From Rhyzopertha dominica (taxonomy: Eukaryota; Arthropoda; Insecta; Coleoptera; Bostrichidae), in the NCBI GenBank assembly GCA_025024175.1, contig QCXZ01000003.1, forward strand, positions 20,480,392 through 20,544,391: 64,000 bases of DNA, in the 5' to 3' direction. Both the position numbers and the translations under genes were made by a program. The notes under the pieces are model-generated. The model was not told the DNA's origin. It worked only from the letters and a program-made list of their open reading frames with translations, and ran no database searches. Each line of letters begins with the position of its first letter. The stretch's first letter is position 1. Of this stretch, positions 54,646 to 64,000 are shown one piece after another.

Positions 54646-54750
54646 CATATCATAGAACATATGGTTCAAGATAATTTCAATATGAGGAAGTATTTAGACC
54701 GTTGCAAATATAAGATGAAACTAGAAACACAAAAGCTTATTGGTGAGAAG
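54646..54750 (+). CDS. ODAD3: ODAD3/CCDC151-like protein, exon 3
   Basis: 35 codons in phase 0 at both ends, between TTTCTACAG and GAGAAG|GTAAGA. It encodes HIIEHMVQDNFNMRKYLDRC and a basic helix ending KLIGEK. It is short, but both splice sites and the heptad pattern fit the neighbouring exons. Confidence 0.6.
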
Positions 54751-54813
54751 GTAAGAACATTTATAATTATTATTATTGCATAACTGTCTCCATTGTATTC
54801 AAATTTGTGCTAG

Positions 54814-54984
54814 TTGCGTCTGTCACAAATGGAAGATGAAATTAAATATGAAAATATATCTAAGTTAGCTGTGGAAGAAGAAGCGGAAATTATTACTGGC
54901 AAAGTGCAAGATGCAGTGCTGAGAAAAGAAGCTGCCTTAGCAGTTCAATATACCTACAAAAATATACTCGATATAATGAAAAAG
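54814..54984 (+). CDS. ODAD3: ODAD3/CCDC151-like protein, exon 4
   Basis: 57 codons in phase 0, separated from exon 3 by a 63-base intron. The helix is rich in Glu and Lys (LRLSQMEDEIKYENISKLAV, EEEAEIITGKVQDAVLRKEA) and ends ILDIMKK at the donor AAG|GTAGGT. In CCDC151-type proteins a similar stretch (alignment from memory) precedes the D-S-x-x-F segment that begins exon 5. Confidence 0.65.
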
Positions 54985-55015
54985 GTAGGTATCTGTTTCA
55001 CTTGACAAATGTACT

Positions 55016-58000
55016 ATCTGTTGCAAAATTTATGAAACTGTGCCGGCCGGTCCGTCCAAGACCATAAAAAATCGCGATAACAAAGATCAAAAACGCATAA
55101 GAAACCTGTATACCTATAAAATATCAATCCAGGAGCAAATAAATACCGATTCGTTACTACCAACGGACGTAAATTATATAACGGCCGACAACGACTATTC
55201 GACCGACTCCATCAAAACGAGGAGAGCATTGAAAGAGACCGAACGAAGATCATTTAACAGAAGTAAAAAAGACACACAGAACACCGCTAAAACATAATAT
55301 AGAAGTCGACAAATTAGACCTACTGTTGCAAGCAGAAATGAGGAAAGAAATTCGACAGAATTGTAAAGAGTAGAGAAAATTCAACTCCGAATTATTGCGG
55401 CTAAAATAAGAAAATGAAAATAATATAAAGAAAAAGAACGCACAAATCAAGAAAGAAAATGAATTGATCAGGAGCTACAGGAAATAAAGTCGGACCTACA
55501 AGTGATAGAAAAGGAGAGAAAGAAAAGTAATATAATCATAAATGGAGATATAAACACAGAACAACCCCTTGCCGTGCTGGAAACAGTAAATAACTTCATA
55601 AAGGAAAATCTAGCAATTAATATAGAACTCAAAAACGCCACAAAGATAGGGAAAACTGCGTGTGTGTGATAGAAATGAAAACAGCAGATGACAAGCGCGA
55701 AGTTATGCAGAATAAAGNCAAATTTAAACGGATATCGANCCACGCAGATATACATTAGTGATGACNTCACCAATACGAACGAGAAAAGCAGAAAATTATA
55801 AGATCAAAAGCCNAATAGGAGGGAAAAAGGTAGACATGTTAAAGTTGGATATAGTAAACTAATAATAGTAGACGGTAATATGGAGATGGGACAAGACCAC
55901 AAACAAGTTGGTAGAACCAAATCCAAAAAACTAATGGGCACAAGTGAGAGAGACAAACATACGACTACTAACCACGGAATTATATTGGAACTGGAAGGAG
56001 AATTAGGTGTACATGCGCGAATAATTCCAGTGCATATATGCTCCGATCAAGAAGGTCGAAATTCGCTTGCGTAGGGATTGGGACGCCTGCGCTTTGAAAC
56101 TTTTAGCGACCAGGGATAATACTTTGACATATGCACATAACCCCAAATGCCAGATGCAACTACATTTTAAGAAAAGTATTCGTACTCTCGTACATTTGTG
56201 TCAATATTTCCGGCTGGTTTACGAGTAATAGTCATAAAGCGCATGCGCATCAATCCTCTGCGCAGTTTCATTTTGCCTCAATTTTAAACAAAGGGATTGT
56301 CCTTCCAGTTTCAATATAATTCCGTGTTACTAACGCAACGAACAAGGACAATTCTTTAAGGAAAGTAAAAAAATCAATCTGGAGGGTGGGTACATGGAAC
56401 GTGTGGGGTGTAAATGGCAAAGAGAAAAAACGATGGAGAAGAAGGGCTAATGTGGGGTAGGAAGCATCCTAAAATAAAACATGACAGATAATTTACGCAA
56501 ATGGGATGGCATACCTGAAAGAATACTAACCGCAGAAGTTAGCCAGGGAAGAAATGAAATCTATACATTCATTATTGTGTATGCGCCGAATAAGGATGAA
56601 ACAGTGGCAGTGAAGGATCAATTCTGGGAAGATTTAACATANCAANCGGAAATAGCAAGGAAAGAAAAATTATTTTGGGAGACTTCAACGGACGTGTGCG
56701 GAAGAAGGATAATACAACAGCCCCGACAATAGGAAGATAGGCGACGGCAAACGAAACAACAATGGCTGAAGACTGCTAAATTATTCCATGCAGTTTGACT
56801 TAATGGTTACAAATACGTTTTATATGCACAAAGATATACACAGATTCACAAGAGAAGTACATAGCAGGGGAAAAAGATCTATCATTGACTAGATAATTAC
56901 CGAAAAATTCTACCAAGAGAATGTTACAGATATCAGAATACGAAGAGGATCCGAAACTTATTCTGACGACTATTTGGTCATGCCCAAACTCTGGAGAAAG
57001 GATACGATGAAAGTAAACATACAAAAGAAAAAAATCAAACTAAACAATAAAATAGCACAACATTGCTTAGAAATACAAAAATATAATAGACAATGAAATT
57101 GAGGGAATGCAGCAAACGGAAAAGTAAATGTCGAAGATTTATGGCAGAAATTTAAGAAAGTGTTAAGAACAACTAAACAAGCATCTGGAACAATTAAAGA
57201 TAACAATAATACGAAACAGACTCACTGGTCGAACGAGGAAGTCAAACAACAAATAAAATTGAAGAAGATAAAGTGGATGAAATATCTAAATGATAAAACT
57301 GCTGCCAATTATAACAACTACAAGAANCAAAGAAAGATTTAAAGAACTTAGTATCGAAAACAAAGGAAAAGGATTGGAATGAATTTGGTAATGAAATAGA
57401 AAATGCATACAAAGAAAATCAAAAGCTCTTTTACAAAATATTGAAAGGTGTAGGAAAACCAAAACAATAACCAAACAGGACTATTAAAAACAAAAAAGGT
57501 AAGATCTTAATACATAAAAGCAGGTGCCATCATTCGAAGATGGAAAAAATATTTTCAAGAACTGACACAAAACACGAAATTATTATATTACATTAATACA
57601 AATAACTTACTACAAATCCCAAATACAAACAATTAGAAGAAATAACACTACAGGAAGTCATAAAGGCTGTCAAAAGGCTTAAGAGGGCTAAAGCGCCAGG
57701 ACATGACGTTGTGACAACTAAAATGATACAAAACATTGTAGAAAGAGGAATAAAATGCCAACAGAGATCTTCAATAGAGCAATGGCCGAAGGGAAAGTCC
57801 CACATTATTGTACAGTCGGTGTAATATTGCCAATCTAAAGGGGATAGAAAGAATGTACCAACTACAGAGGTATTACCCTCCTAGGCACAACAGAAAAACT
57901 ATGAAATCATCCTCGAAAACAGACAAAGTACAATCGAAAACCAATTAGATAATGTGGATTCAGAGAGGGCCATAGTATACAGGATCATATTTTCACCCTA

Positions 58001-58130
58001 AACCAGACCGCCAGCAAAATATTAAATCAAAATAAAGAAGCTTATATAAGATTCATAAATGTAGAGAAAACGTTCAACCGCGCACCGAAAGAAACAGAGG
58101 GGAGTAGATAATAATCTAAAAGAACCTAGA
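55016..58130 (+). pseudogene. Decayed LINE with ORF1 and endonuclease-RT remnants, inside an ODAD3-like intron
   Basis: An ORF1-like part (55040-55820, several frames) includes a Lys/Glu coiled coil and a segment NIIINGDINTEQPLAVLETV...VIEMKTADDKREVMQNK resembling the RNA-binding domain of L1-type ORF1. Endonuclease traces follow: WRVGTWNVWGVNGKEKK (about 56380) and IYTFIIVYAPNKDETVAVKD (about 56565). The RT region at 57630-57960 reads EEITLQEVIKAVKRLKRAKA, PGHDVVTTKMIQNIVERGIK and KGDRKN. Many frame changes and N characters. The clade is not certain. The intron around it (54985-59938) shows no host exon. Confidence 0.65.
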
Positions 58131-59938
58131 TCTCGTATTTATGTTTTAGTGCGCAAACCACCAAACTACAAACTCAACTGTTGCACCTTCTCACATTATT
58201 TAGACAAATAATAATTATAGTAGGGCAGATTTCTTCGTAGCTTCCCGGTCGAAGGAAGAACTGTTTGACTTTAGATTCACTTGCTTTATACAGAGAAGGC
58301 TTAAGTATAACTGCAGATAGTAAGCGTTCCAGTGAACGGACGTAAATATATTGGTCTTGTAAAGATAGCTGTGTAGTTTGCGTAGAGAGCTAGTCCTGTT
58401 GCTTCTGTCTGCAGAATGTCTGTGTAGAACATTGACATATTATTAAATGAACACGACATCTCATTCATAAATACGGTTGGAACTGACGCCAAGACCAATG
58501 ATGGTGAGGGGAGCGCGGGTACGAGGGAGAGATACAGTTTTCCTCCAAGTACATTGCCGTACTGTTATAAAAGGGTCGACAGTGAGATAATTTAACTTCC
58601 AACTAAAAACAAAAGGGGAGCGTACATCAATAATATTTCGAACAATCTTTCAGTTAAAGCAAAGAAACATCTTTTTGTACAACAAACACTAATTTAATTT
58701 CGTTACAAGCGGAATAAAAGTTTTGGCCGAATGAAAGCATCAACACAGTTCTAGCATTAATATTCATTAATCAACACTTAATGAGAAAACACTCGACATT
58801 CTTCACATAGAAATATAAGGAAAAGCATTCAGAAACTGCGAAAAAGAAATTTATTGTCAAATAAAAAGAAATACATAAAATCAAAATCCGCATCAGGCAT
58901 CACTGAAGTACTTACTCCGATTTCCGAACACATCGGCTCTCTTCTTCTACCTACAAATATTTATTTTTAAAACGTCTACAACTAACAGTAATCATTTTCC
59001 ATATGTATTAATCCTGACATTCCATATGTATTAATCCTGACATCAGATGGAGGAATCTTTGACGGTAAAACCCTTGATGGCGTACTGGACGAGCTCGAAT
59101 ATGGCCTATCCGGAAGCCGAATTATTGTTCGTTCGGGATGATGTTCTTCTCGTTAACGGCGGCTGATATTTATTCAAAATGGTCCTTTTGAATATCTTCG
59201 TCGTAGTTGGTAGCAGACTAATAGGGTGGTCGTTTTGCGCTCTATATGTTGGCTGCGCTACCACGACGACATGGACAATCTTTCAGGCTAACAGAACATG
59301 TCTTAGTCTCAGAACATCGTAAGTCTAGCGTGCGTCCCGTAATTTTTTATGTATGTAAAAAATTGAGAGAAGTTATTCATCACGACCAGCAGGTCATTAA
59401 AATTTTTAGCGATGCCTACATACAGTTAAGCTCAGGATTCGGGAACTTTAGAGGACAAAAATTAGACAAGGGATTAAAAATTAATTATATATTACATCTG
59501 TTCAGATTTTCTGTGCTTACGCTTGGTGCTTATCCAACGAAATTCATTCACTTATGGTGTGGCGATGGCGTCACAGATGTGGTTTGTGCACACATCAAAA
59601 AATTAATTATAGGAAATTACATTACCTTTCCGTGTTTTAATTTATTTGTACCAACTCGTAAGCAAGAAAGAACTTCCGCATTTTAACGCAAACATGCCCT
59701 AATGCCAATAATGAAACCATTTGTCATCTATTTCTTTCTGGATGAAATGTATATTGCTTTAATATCATTACTAAAAATTGTTAATGAACAATATAGTGCA
59801 AAACATCTACAGTAAAACCCTTATATTAGCAAACACAGCTACATTTCTTATTTTCAATTAAATGAATTAAACGGCTTTAATTTTTATGCGAGCTATATGA
59901 TTCATAATTCGCCTAACTTTAACTACACATATTTTAAG
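58131..59938 (+). other. Intronic stretch, mostly featureless
   Basis: AT-rich DNA. A 23-base tandem duplication, TCCATATGTATTAATCCTGA plus CAT, lies at 58998-59043. A 146-codon open frame at 59246-59686 (GFGNFRGQKLDKGLKINYIL, WCGDGVTDVVCAHIKKL) has no recognisable domain and no partner exon; it could be another transposon piece. Confidence 0.4.
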
Positions 59939-60187
59939 GATTCGGTATATTTTGATGCTGTATTAGAAGCCTTGAAGCAAGATGGTTATAACCAAGGACT
60001 TTGCATGGTAACAGCAACTGAACTAGGACAGCTAGCAACTGAATATTTGGACGACAGAAAACAAGAATTCAAAAAACTCGAGAAAAATGTAATGAAAGAC
60101 TTGCGGGCTCGTTTAAAAACACTTAAGGCTGTGCGAACTGAAGCAGAAGAATTAAATGCAAACATGCGATATATAATTAGACGTGAC
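59939..60187 (+). CDS. ODAD3: ODAD3/CCDC151-like protein, exon 5
   Basis: The acceptor ATTTTAAG|GAT and the donor GAC|GTATGA are both in phase 0, giving 83 codons. It starts DSVYFDAVLEALKQDGYNQG and continues as a charged coiled coil with DRKQEFKKLEKNVMKDLRAR and RTEAEELNANMRYIIRRD. It is the longest and most regular helix of the gene. The order (DS-x-x-F-x-x-x-L near the start, then heptads) parallels the middle of CCDC151. Confidence 0.65.
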
Positions 60188-60238
60188 GTATGAATACGAA
60201 GCATTGTCAAATTCTATGTAATAAACCTTATTTTTCAG

Positions 60239-60381
60239 AGTGATATAAATTTAGGTAAAGTTGAAATTGAACCTTCAACAAGTGAACAGTGTTTATTTAA
60301 TGATATGCAGTATTTCGAAGAAAAATTTAAAGAGTTGCAGCAGATTACTGCTGTTACACATTTTGACTATATATTGCCGTG
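60239..60381 (+). CDS. ODAD3: ODAD3/CCDC151-like protein, exon 6 (continues past the window or into an unseen exon)
   Basis: The acceptor TTTTTCAG|AGT follows a 51-base intron. It encodes SDINLGKVEIEPSTSEQCLF, then FEEKFKELQQITAVTHFDYI. This last segment resembles the F-x-K-(V/I)-K-(E/D)-x-T-G-V motif of outer-dynein-arm docking proteins and is the best family clue. A TAA would end the frame two codons later, but CCGTG|GTAAGA forms a good donor in phase 2, so the gene probably continues. A candidate acceptor TTTTTTCCAG lies at 63980-63989 in the last bases of the window. Confidence 0.6.
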
Positions 60382-63300
60382 GTAAGAAATCTACTGTTTA
60401 TATACATCATGCTAGAGTGTTTTGCAGCAAGCATAATTTTCATTTGAAAATATTTATTTTTTAATTTATTTCCTTAATGATTAAGAGGTATGCATCAATT
60501 TATATACATTATTATAGCCTTCTATCGCTGTATTAAAAAACATGAAAAAAATATGTAAGAACGTTAGATTTCGCGGGCAGAGTAGACTGAAACCTTAGTC
60601 TTTTTGGGTTAGACCTCGTCTGATTTTGGAACAAGGGGTATCATCGGGACAGGATTGAGAGAGGATTATTGCTTTCAATTTCCATCATGAATCTTATATA
60701 AGAATGTTGGACATTGATCGGGATGGATGTCATTGTTACTCGTCTACCGAATGGATGTTTGTGCACAGATCGGTACTTGCATGTGACTTCCCAGCACCGT
60801 ATGTCACAAAAACGTCTTATATTCTGTTGTTAACTGTGCTATATCAATTTCCGAACCGGGCAAATTTCCAACTGAATTGCACCACTTAAGCATCAGTCTG
60901 GCAAATAATGGGTATAATAACGTGAGATACAATCTGCAATTAATCGTCATCTTTACCCCAAATCCATACTAACTCTCGAACCCTCAAATTATAAAGCGAC
61001 TGCTTTACTTCCCTATGTTTAAGGTGTCTTGGGCAGCCAAGCCTCCCCAAAACTTCTCATAGGCCCCCTAAATATATTTCTCAAGGTTTAAATATGACAA
61101 TTTATTTATATGTATTAACTTTAACACGGTAAAACTGCCATCGCCAATGCTGCCTTCACTGAGAAGGTCATCTTTAAGGCTGTTTATACGTACTACTCTA
61201 CAAAGTTTATGCAGGATAAAATCCGTATTTTTCATCATGCATATCGATTTGAGATTTTTTATCTCAGCGCTTAAATTATTTATCTCGGGAGTTGTCATCG
61301 TACTTTTTCGAAATTCACACTGACTTTTGCCGAAAAAAAATAAAAAGGTGCAAGAAAAAAATCAAATTATTTAAAACAAACAAAAAATAAGACGAGAGCA
61401 CCAGAGAAAATTTAATTTTGATACGTTAAACATTTGTTTTTTTCTTTATCGCAGCAAAAATAATGAATTTTTGCTGCATCAAATTTGAACAATTTTAGCA
61501 CCGAGGGAGTTAACCTTTAATGCTTTGCGGGGCGGAGCTTCGCGCTCGTAAACTATGCAGATGTACATACATACCCCTTGTGGAAATCCTTTTATAATTT
61601 GCAGATGGATCATTGTGGTCGTAAACTATCTGTATTTATTGTCTCTTCTTAAAAGTGTCACCACTTTTGTTTTTATCACTAGGGAAATCTTAGATGCTAC
61701 TCAAAGGTTTTAGTTTTGAATACACACGCGGAAAGAGTACTTTTGGGGGTTAAAACAGGAAAATTGCTATACATATGTGTGTGAAATAAATTTTGCATCA
61801 ATTGTGCAAAGGCAGAGAACAATCCCAGTGCAGAGCACAGATGCACAAAAATTGGAAAGGAATATCTACTTGAATGGAATCCGATATAATTGCTGAAAGT
61901 TTCAAAGTATTGATATGCACGGACTAAAGTATGTAAAACTGGTAGGTGACAGCGACAGACTTCTGACTGCAAAACCTTACGGACCACAACTAGTTCGCCA
62001 AATGCACAAACCATCTGCTGAGAAACTGTCACAGAACTGCATCAAATGGCAAAAAGTCATTAAAGTTNGACAAAAAATAAGGTTTACCTGTGAAGCTGCG
62101 GAAAAGTTTGAAACCTAACATAGAGCGAATGAGAGGAGCAATAAAGAAAGCCCTAAATTTCAGGAAAACAGAGGATGCTTCATTTGATGAACAATTGAAC
62201 ATGTATTTGGTGATCATAAAAATTGTGAAAATTACTTTTGCACAGAATCAAAACCAAACGAAGAGAACTTCATTTCTGAGATGGACAAATGTGGTTTGCT
62301 TGGTAATTAACTGACATGCTCTAAAAGATTAGTGCAAAATGTTCATAACCTTTTATTAAACATGACTAGCAACGCAACAGGGATAAATAATTCTTCGAAA
62401 AATTGCCAAACGAACCCCCGTAAAATTTACAAAAAAAGATATGAGCCGCTTTCCTAAGCGGAAACGAGATATAGCTTGTAGAAGACTTTCCGCAGATGAT
62501 CAACCACAAAAAAGGAAAAACAAGTCCGTTGGTCCCGATTCAGATCATGGCCAAGTCAACAGTGAATCTGATGAAGAAGATGTCATCCATGATGACTATA
62601 AAGAGCAGCAAATGGGAGAACTGCTGCTTCCAAAAACTTCAACAGGACTTGATGAAATATAAAAAGATAGCATAGGTCAATCTGCTATAATCCGAGGTGG
62701 TTCCAAGAACGATGATATAGATTAGCTGCTTCCAATATGGGTCGTGTTGTATTTCGCCGGAATCCCAATACCTATGACATTCTGGCTAAAAGTTTTTTCA
62801 TTCTCCCTTCAAAGGCAATAAGTATATGCGTTGGGGCAGTGATAATGAAGACTTGGCAAAAAAAAATGAAACTTTAAATGGATTTACAATTAAAAACTCT
62901 GGTTTATTTGTGCATTGCAATCACCAATTTCTTGCTGCCAGTTCAATCAATGACTGCCATTATAGAAATTAAATATCCTAGTTCCATAATAGTTATCAAA
63001 CATTACTGTATAAATATATTAACGGTAATTGTCATTTTTATACATTATTACTTTACAGAAACAAAAATAATTTTTTATGATTTTGAGTTTAAATTTTAAC
63101 CGGCTTCTCTCTTTATGTACATAAAAATCGGCGATTAGTATTATTAATAGTAAAAATTCACGTTTCTGCGTTATTCAAATATATTCACAAACAAAATCTA
63201 TCTTGATTGTATTTTATAATAAAACATACCATTACTTGCTTTACTTTTTTAAATTTTGATAAAAGTATTTATTTGTCAAAAAAGTTTCACTTGGGGGTAA

Positions 63301-64000
63301 AGCGTACAAGTCAGAGTTATAAGAATGTAATAAATATACTTGGTGTCAAATTAATTACACGTAATTCAATTGAATTGAAAAAAGAGTTTCACCAGAAAAA
63401 GTAACTTTTGCCCAAATGACAAATTACCGTGCTCATAAACGGTTGGTCTGTGTGCAATATGCTGTCAATACTAGAGTGACAGGTTAGGGGTCATAACTTA
63501 TCTTGCAGACCAATAGTGCAGCTGCAATATAGTGACACGTCCAGGTGGACTAATTATGTTACCGCCCTAAAAATTTTACTCGGCCCAAAACGTATGAACA
63601 GCCTTAATATTTAATGTTCTATTACANANCGTAAATAATTATTATTATTTCTACTCAAGGGACTTAAGCTCCCTCCCCCTAAAATATTATGTTAGCTACG
63701 CCTATGCACAGACAAAATTTATTAAGAAATATACATAGATTGCAATGAGTTTGATATGTCATATTAAATGCGCCACCTAGAGGCAAAGTTACATACTCCA
63801 TATGTTAAAACAATTATTTTTTTTTTAGATTTTGCGGTTTGTTTGAACAGTCTCTAGATCATCGTCATTTTTGTTTTTGTCGTTAGATTCGGTATTTATT
63901 TCATATGTGACATCTAGATTACAAATATTACAATTTCTATGTTCGCGTTCAAAAATATATAATTAATTATGCGTTATACTTTTTTCCAGTCCAAATGGTC
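60382..64000 (+). other. Probable intron of the ODAD3-like gene, with a Mutator-like fragment
   Basis: Apart from the transposase remnant at 61740-62330, it is AT-rich DNA. A 73-codon frame at 62441-62662 (MSRFPKRKRDIACRRLSADD, acidic SESDEEDVIHDD) looks like a nuclear-protein fragment, but I do not recognise it. From 60480 to 61700 and from 62880 to 63980 I see nothing coding. Confidence 0.45.
61740..62330 (+). pseudogene. Decayed Mutator-like (MULE) transposase fragment
   Basis: With frame changes the plus strand reads GVKTGKLLYICVKNKFCIIC, ENNPSAEHRCTKNWKG, MESDIIAESFK, MHGLKYVKLVGDSDRLLTAK and PYGPQLV. This series (C-x-x-C...H-x-C-x-x-N-W, then M-E-x-D-I-I, then GDSD and a KPYGP box) is the conserved middle of arthropod Mutator-like transposases, including the catalytic Asp in the GDSD box. 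Frameshifts, a probable stop and an N at 62068 show that it is dead. Confidence 0.65.

Noticed and set aside
63980..64000. Acceptor and start of exon 7 of the ODAD3-like gene
   Set aside because: The phase fits, but only 11 bases follow, too few to call an exon; mentioned only as a candidate.
1..64000. CRISPR arrays, operons, riboswitches and bacterial promoters
   Set aside because: The window is eukaryotic (spliced genes, eukaryotic transposons) and no spaced direct-repeat array was seen.

Overview
This window is AT-rich nuclear DNA, most likely from an insect; the order cannot be read from the sequence. Host exons are short, have GT-AG borders and keep phase across long introns. The space between them is packed with insect-type transposons: Tc1/mariner, PIF/Harbinger, P-like, Mutator-like, DIRS, Ty3/gypsy, R1-like LINEs and many small inverted-repeat elements. 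Scattered N characters mark draft assembly.

Three host genes lie on the plus strand. (1) At 7-5072 are the last two coding exons of a Ser/Ala/Pro-rich, probably nuclear protein with a basic KSKRRR cluster. I do not recognise the family. Its 4.0 kb intron holds remains of a P-like transposase and of a transposon-like repeat gene. (2) At about 9.2-43.7 kb is a complete SWT1 homologue, a PIN-domain RNA endonuclease. Six coding exons (9390-9639, 16350-17119, 20720-21071, 21121-21224, 43034-43421, 43482-43627) join in phase to exactly 670 codons including the stop. The N-terminal half carries four 43-residue tandem repeats. The PIN domain is split by a 21.8 kb intron. (3) From 49968 to beyond the window end is a coiled-coil gene resembling outer-dynein-arm docking protein ODAD3/CCDC151; six exons are visible.

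The 21.8 kb SWT1 intron is a layered transposon nest. It holds two head-to-head PIF/Harbinger derivatives forming a 2.65 kb near-perfect palindrome, then a third copy interrupted by a 669 bp element with an 8 bp target duplication. Next is a decayed DIRS-type tyrosine-recombinase retrotransposon (27115-39573) with its terminal repeats and internal complementary region still readable. A young Ty3/gypsy element (31300-39012) with almost identical 1.5 kb LTRs sits inside the DIRS gag gene. A LINE fragment adjoins the far side.

Other layered insertions include a mariner inside a small inverted-repeat element (18984-20637), a relative of that small element with a different insertion (7070-9101), and a 2.5 kb inverted-repeat transposon with a Cys/His-rich ORF and a nested insertion (51738-54195). 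There are also two tRNA-derived SINE copies, an R1-like LINE downstream of SWT1, a second LINE (about 55-58 kb) and a Mutator-like fragment (61.7-62.3 kb). The remaining long stretches are intronic or intergenic AT-rich DNA in which I see no gene.
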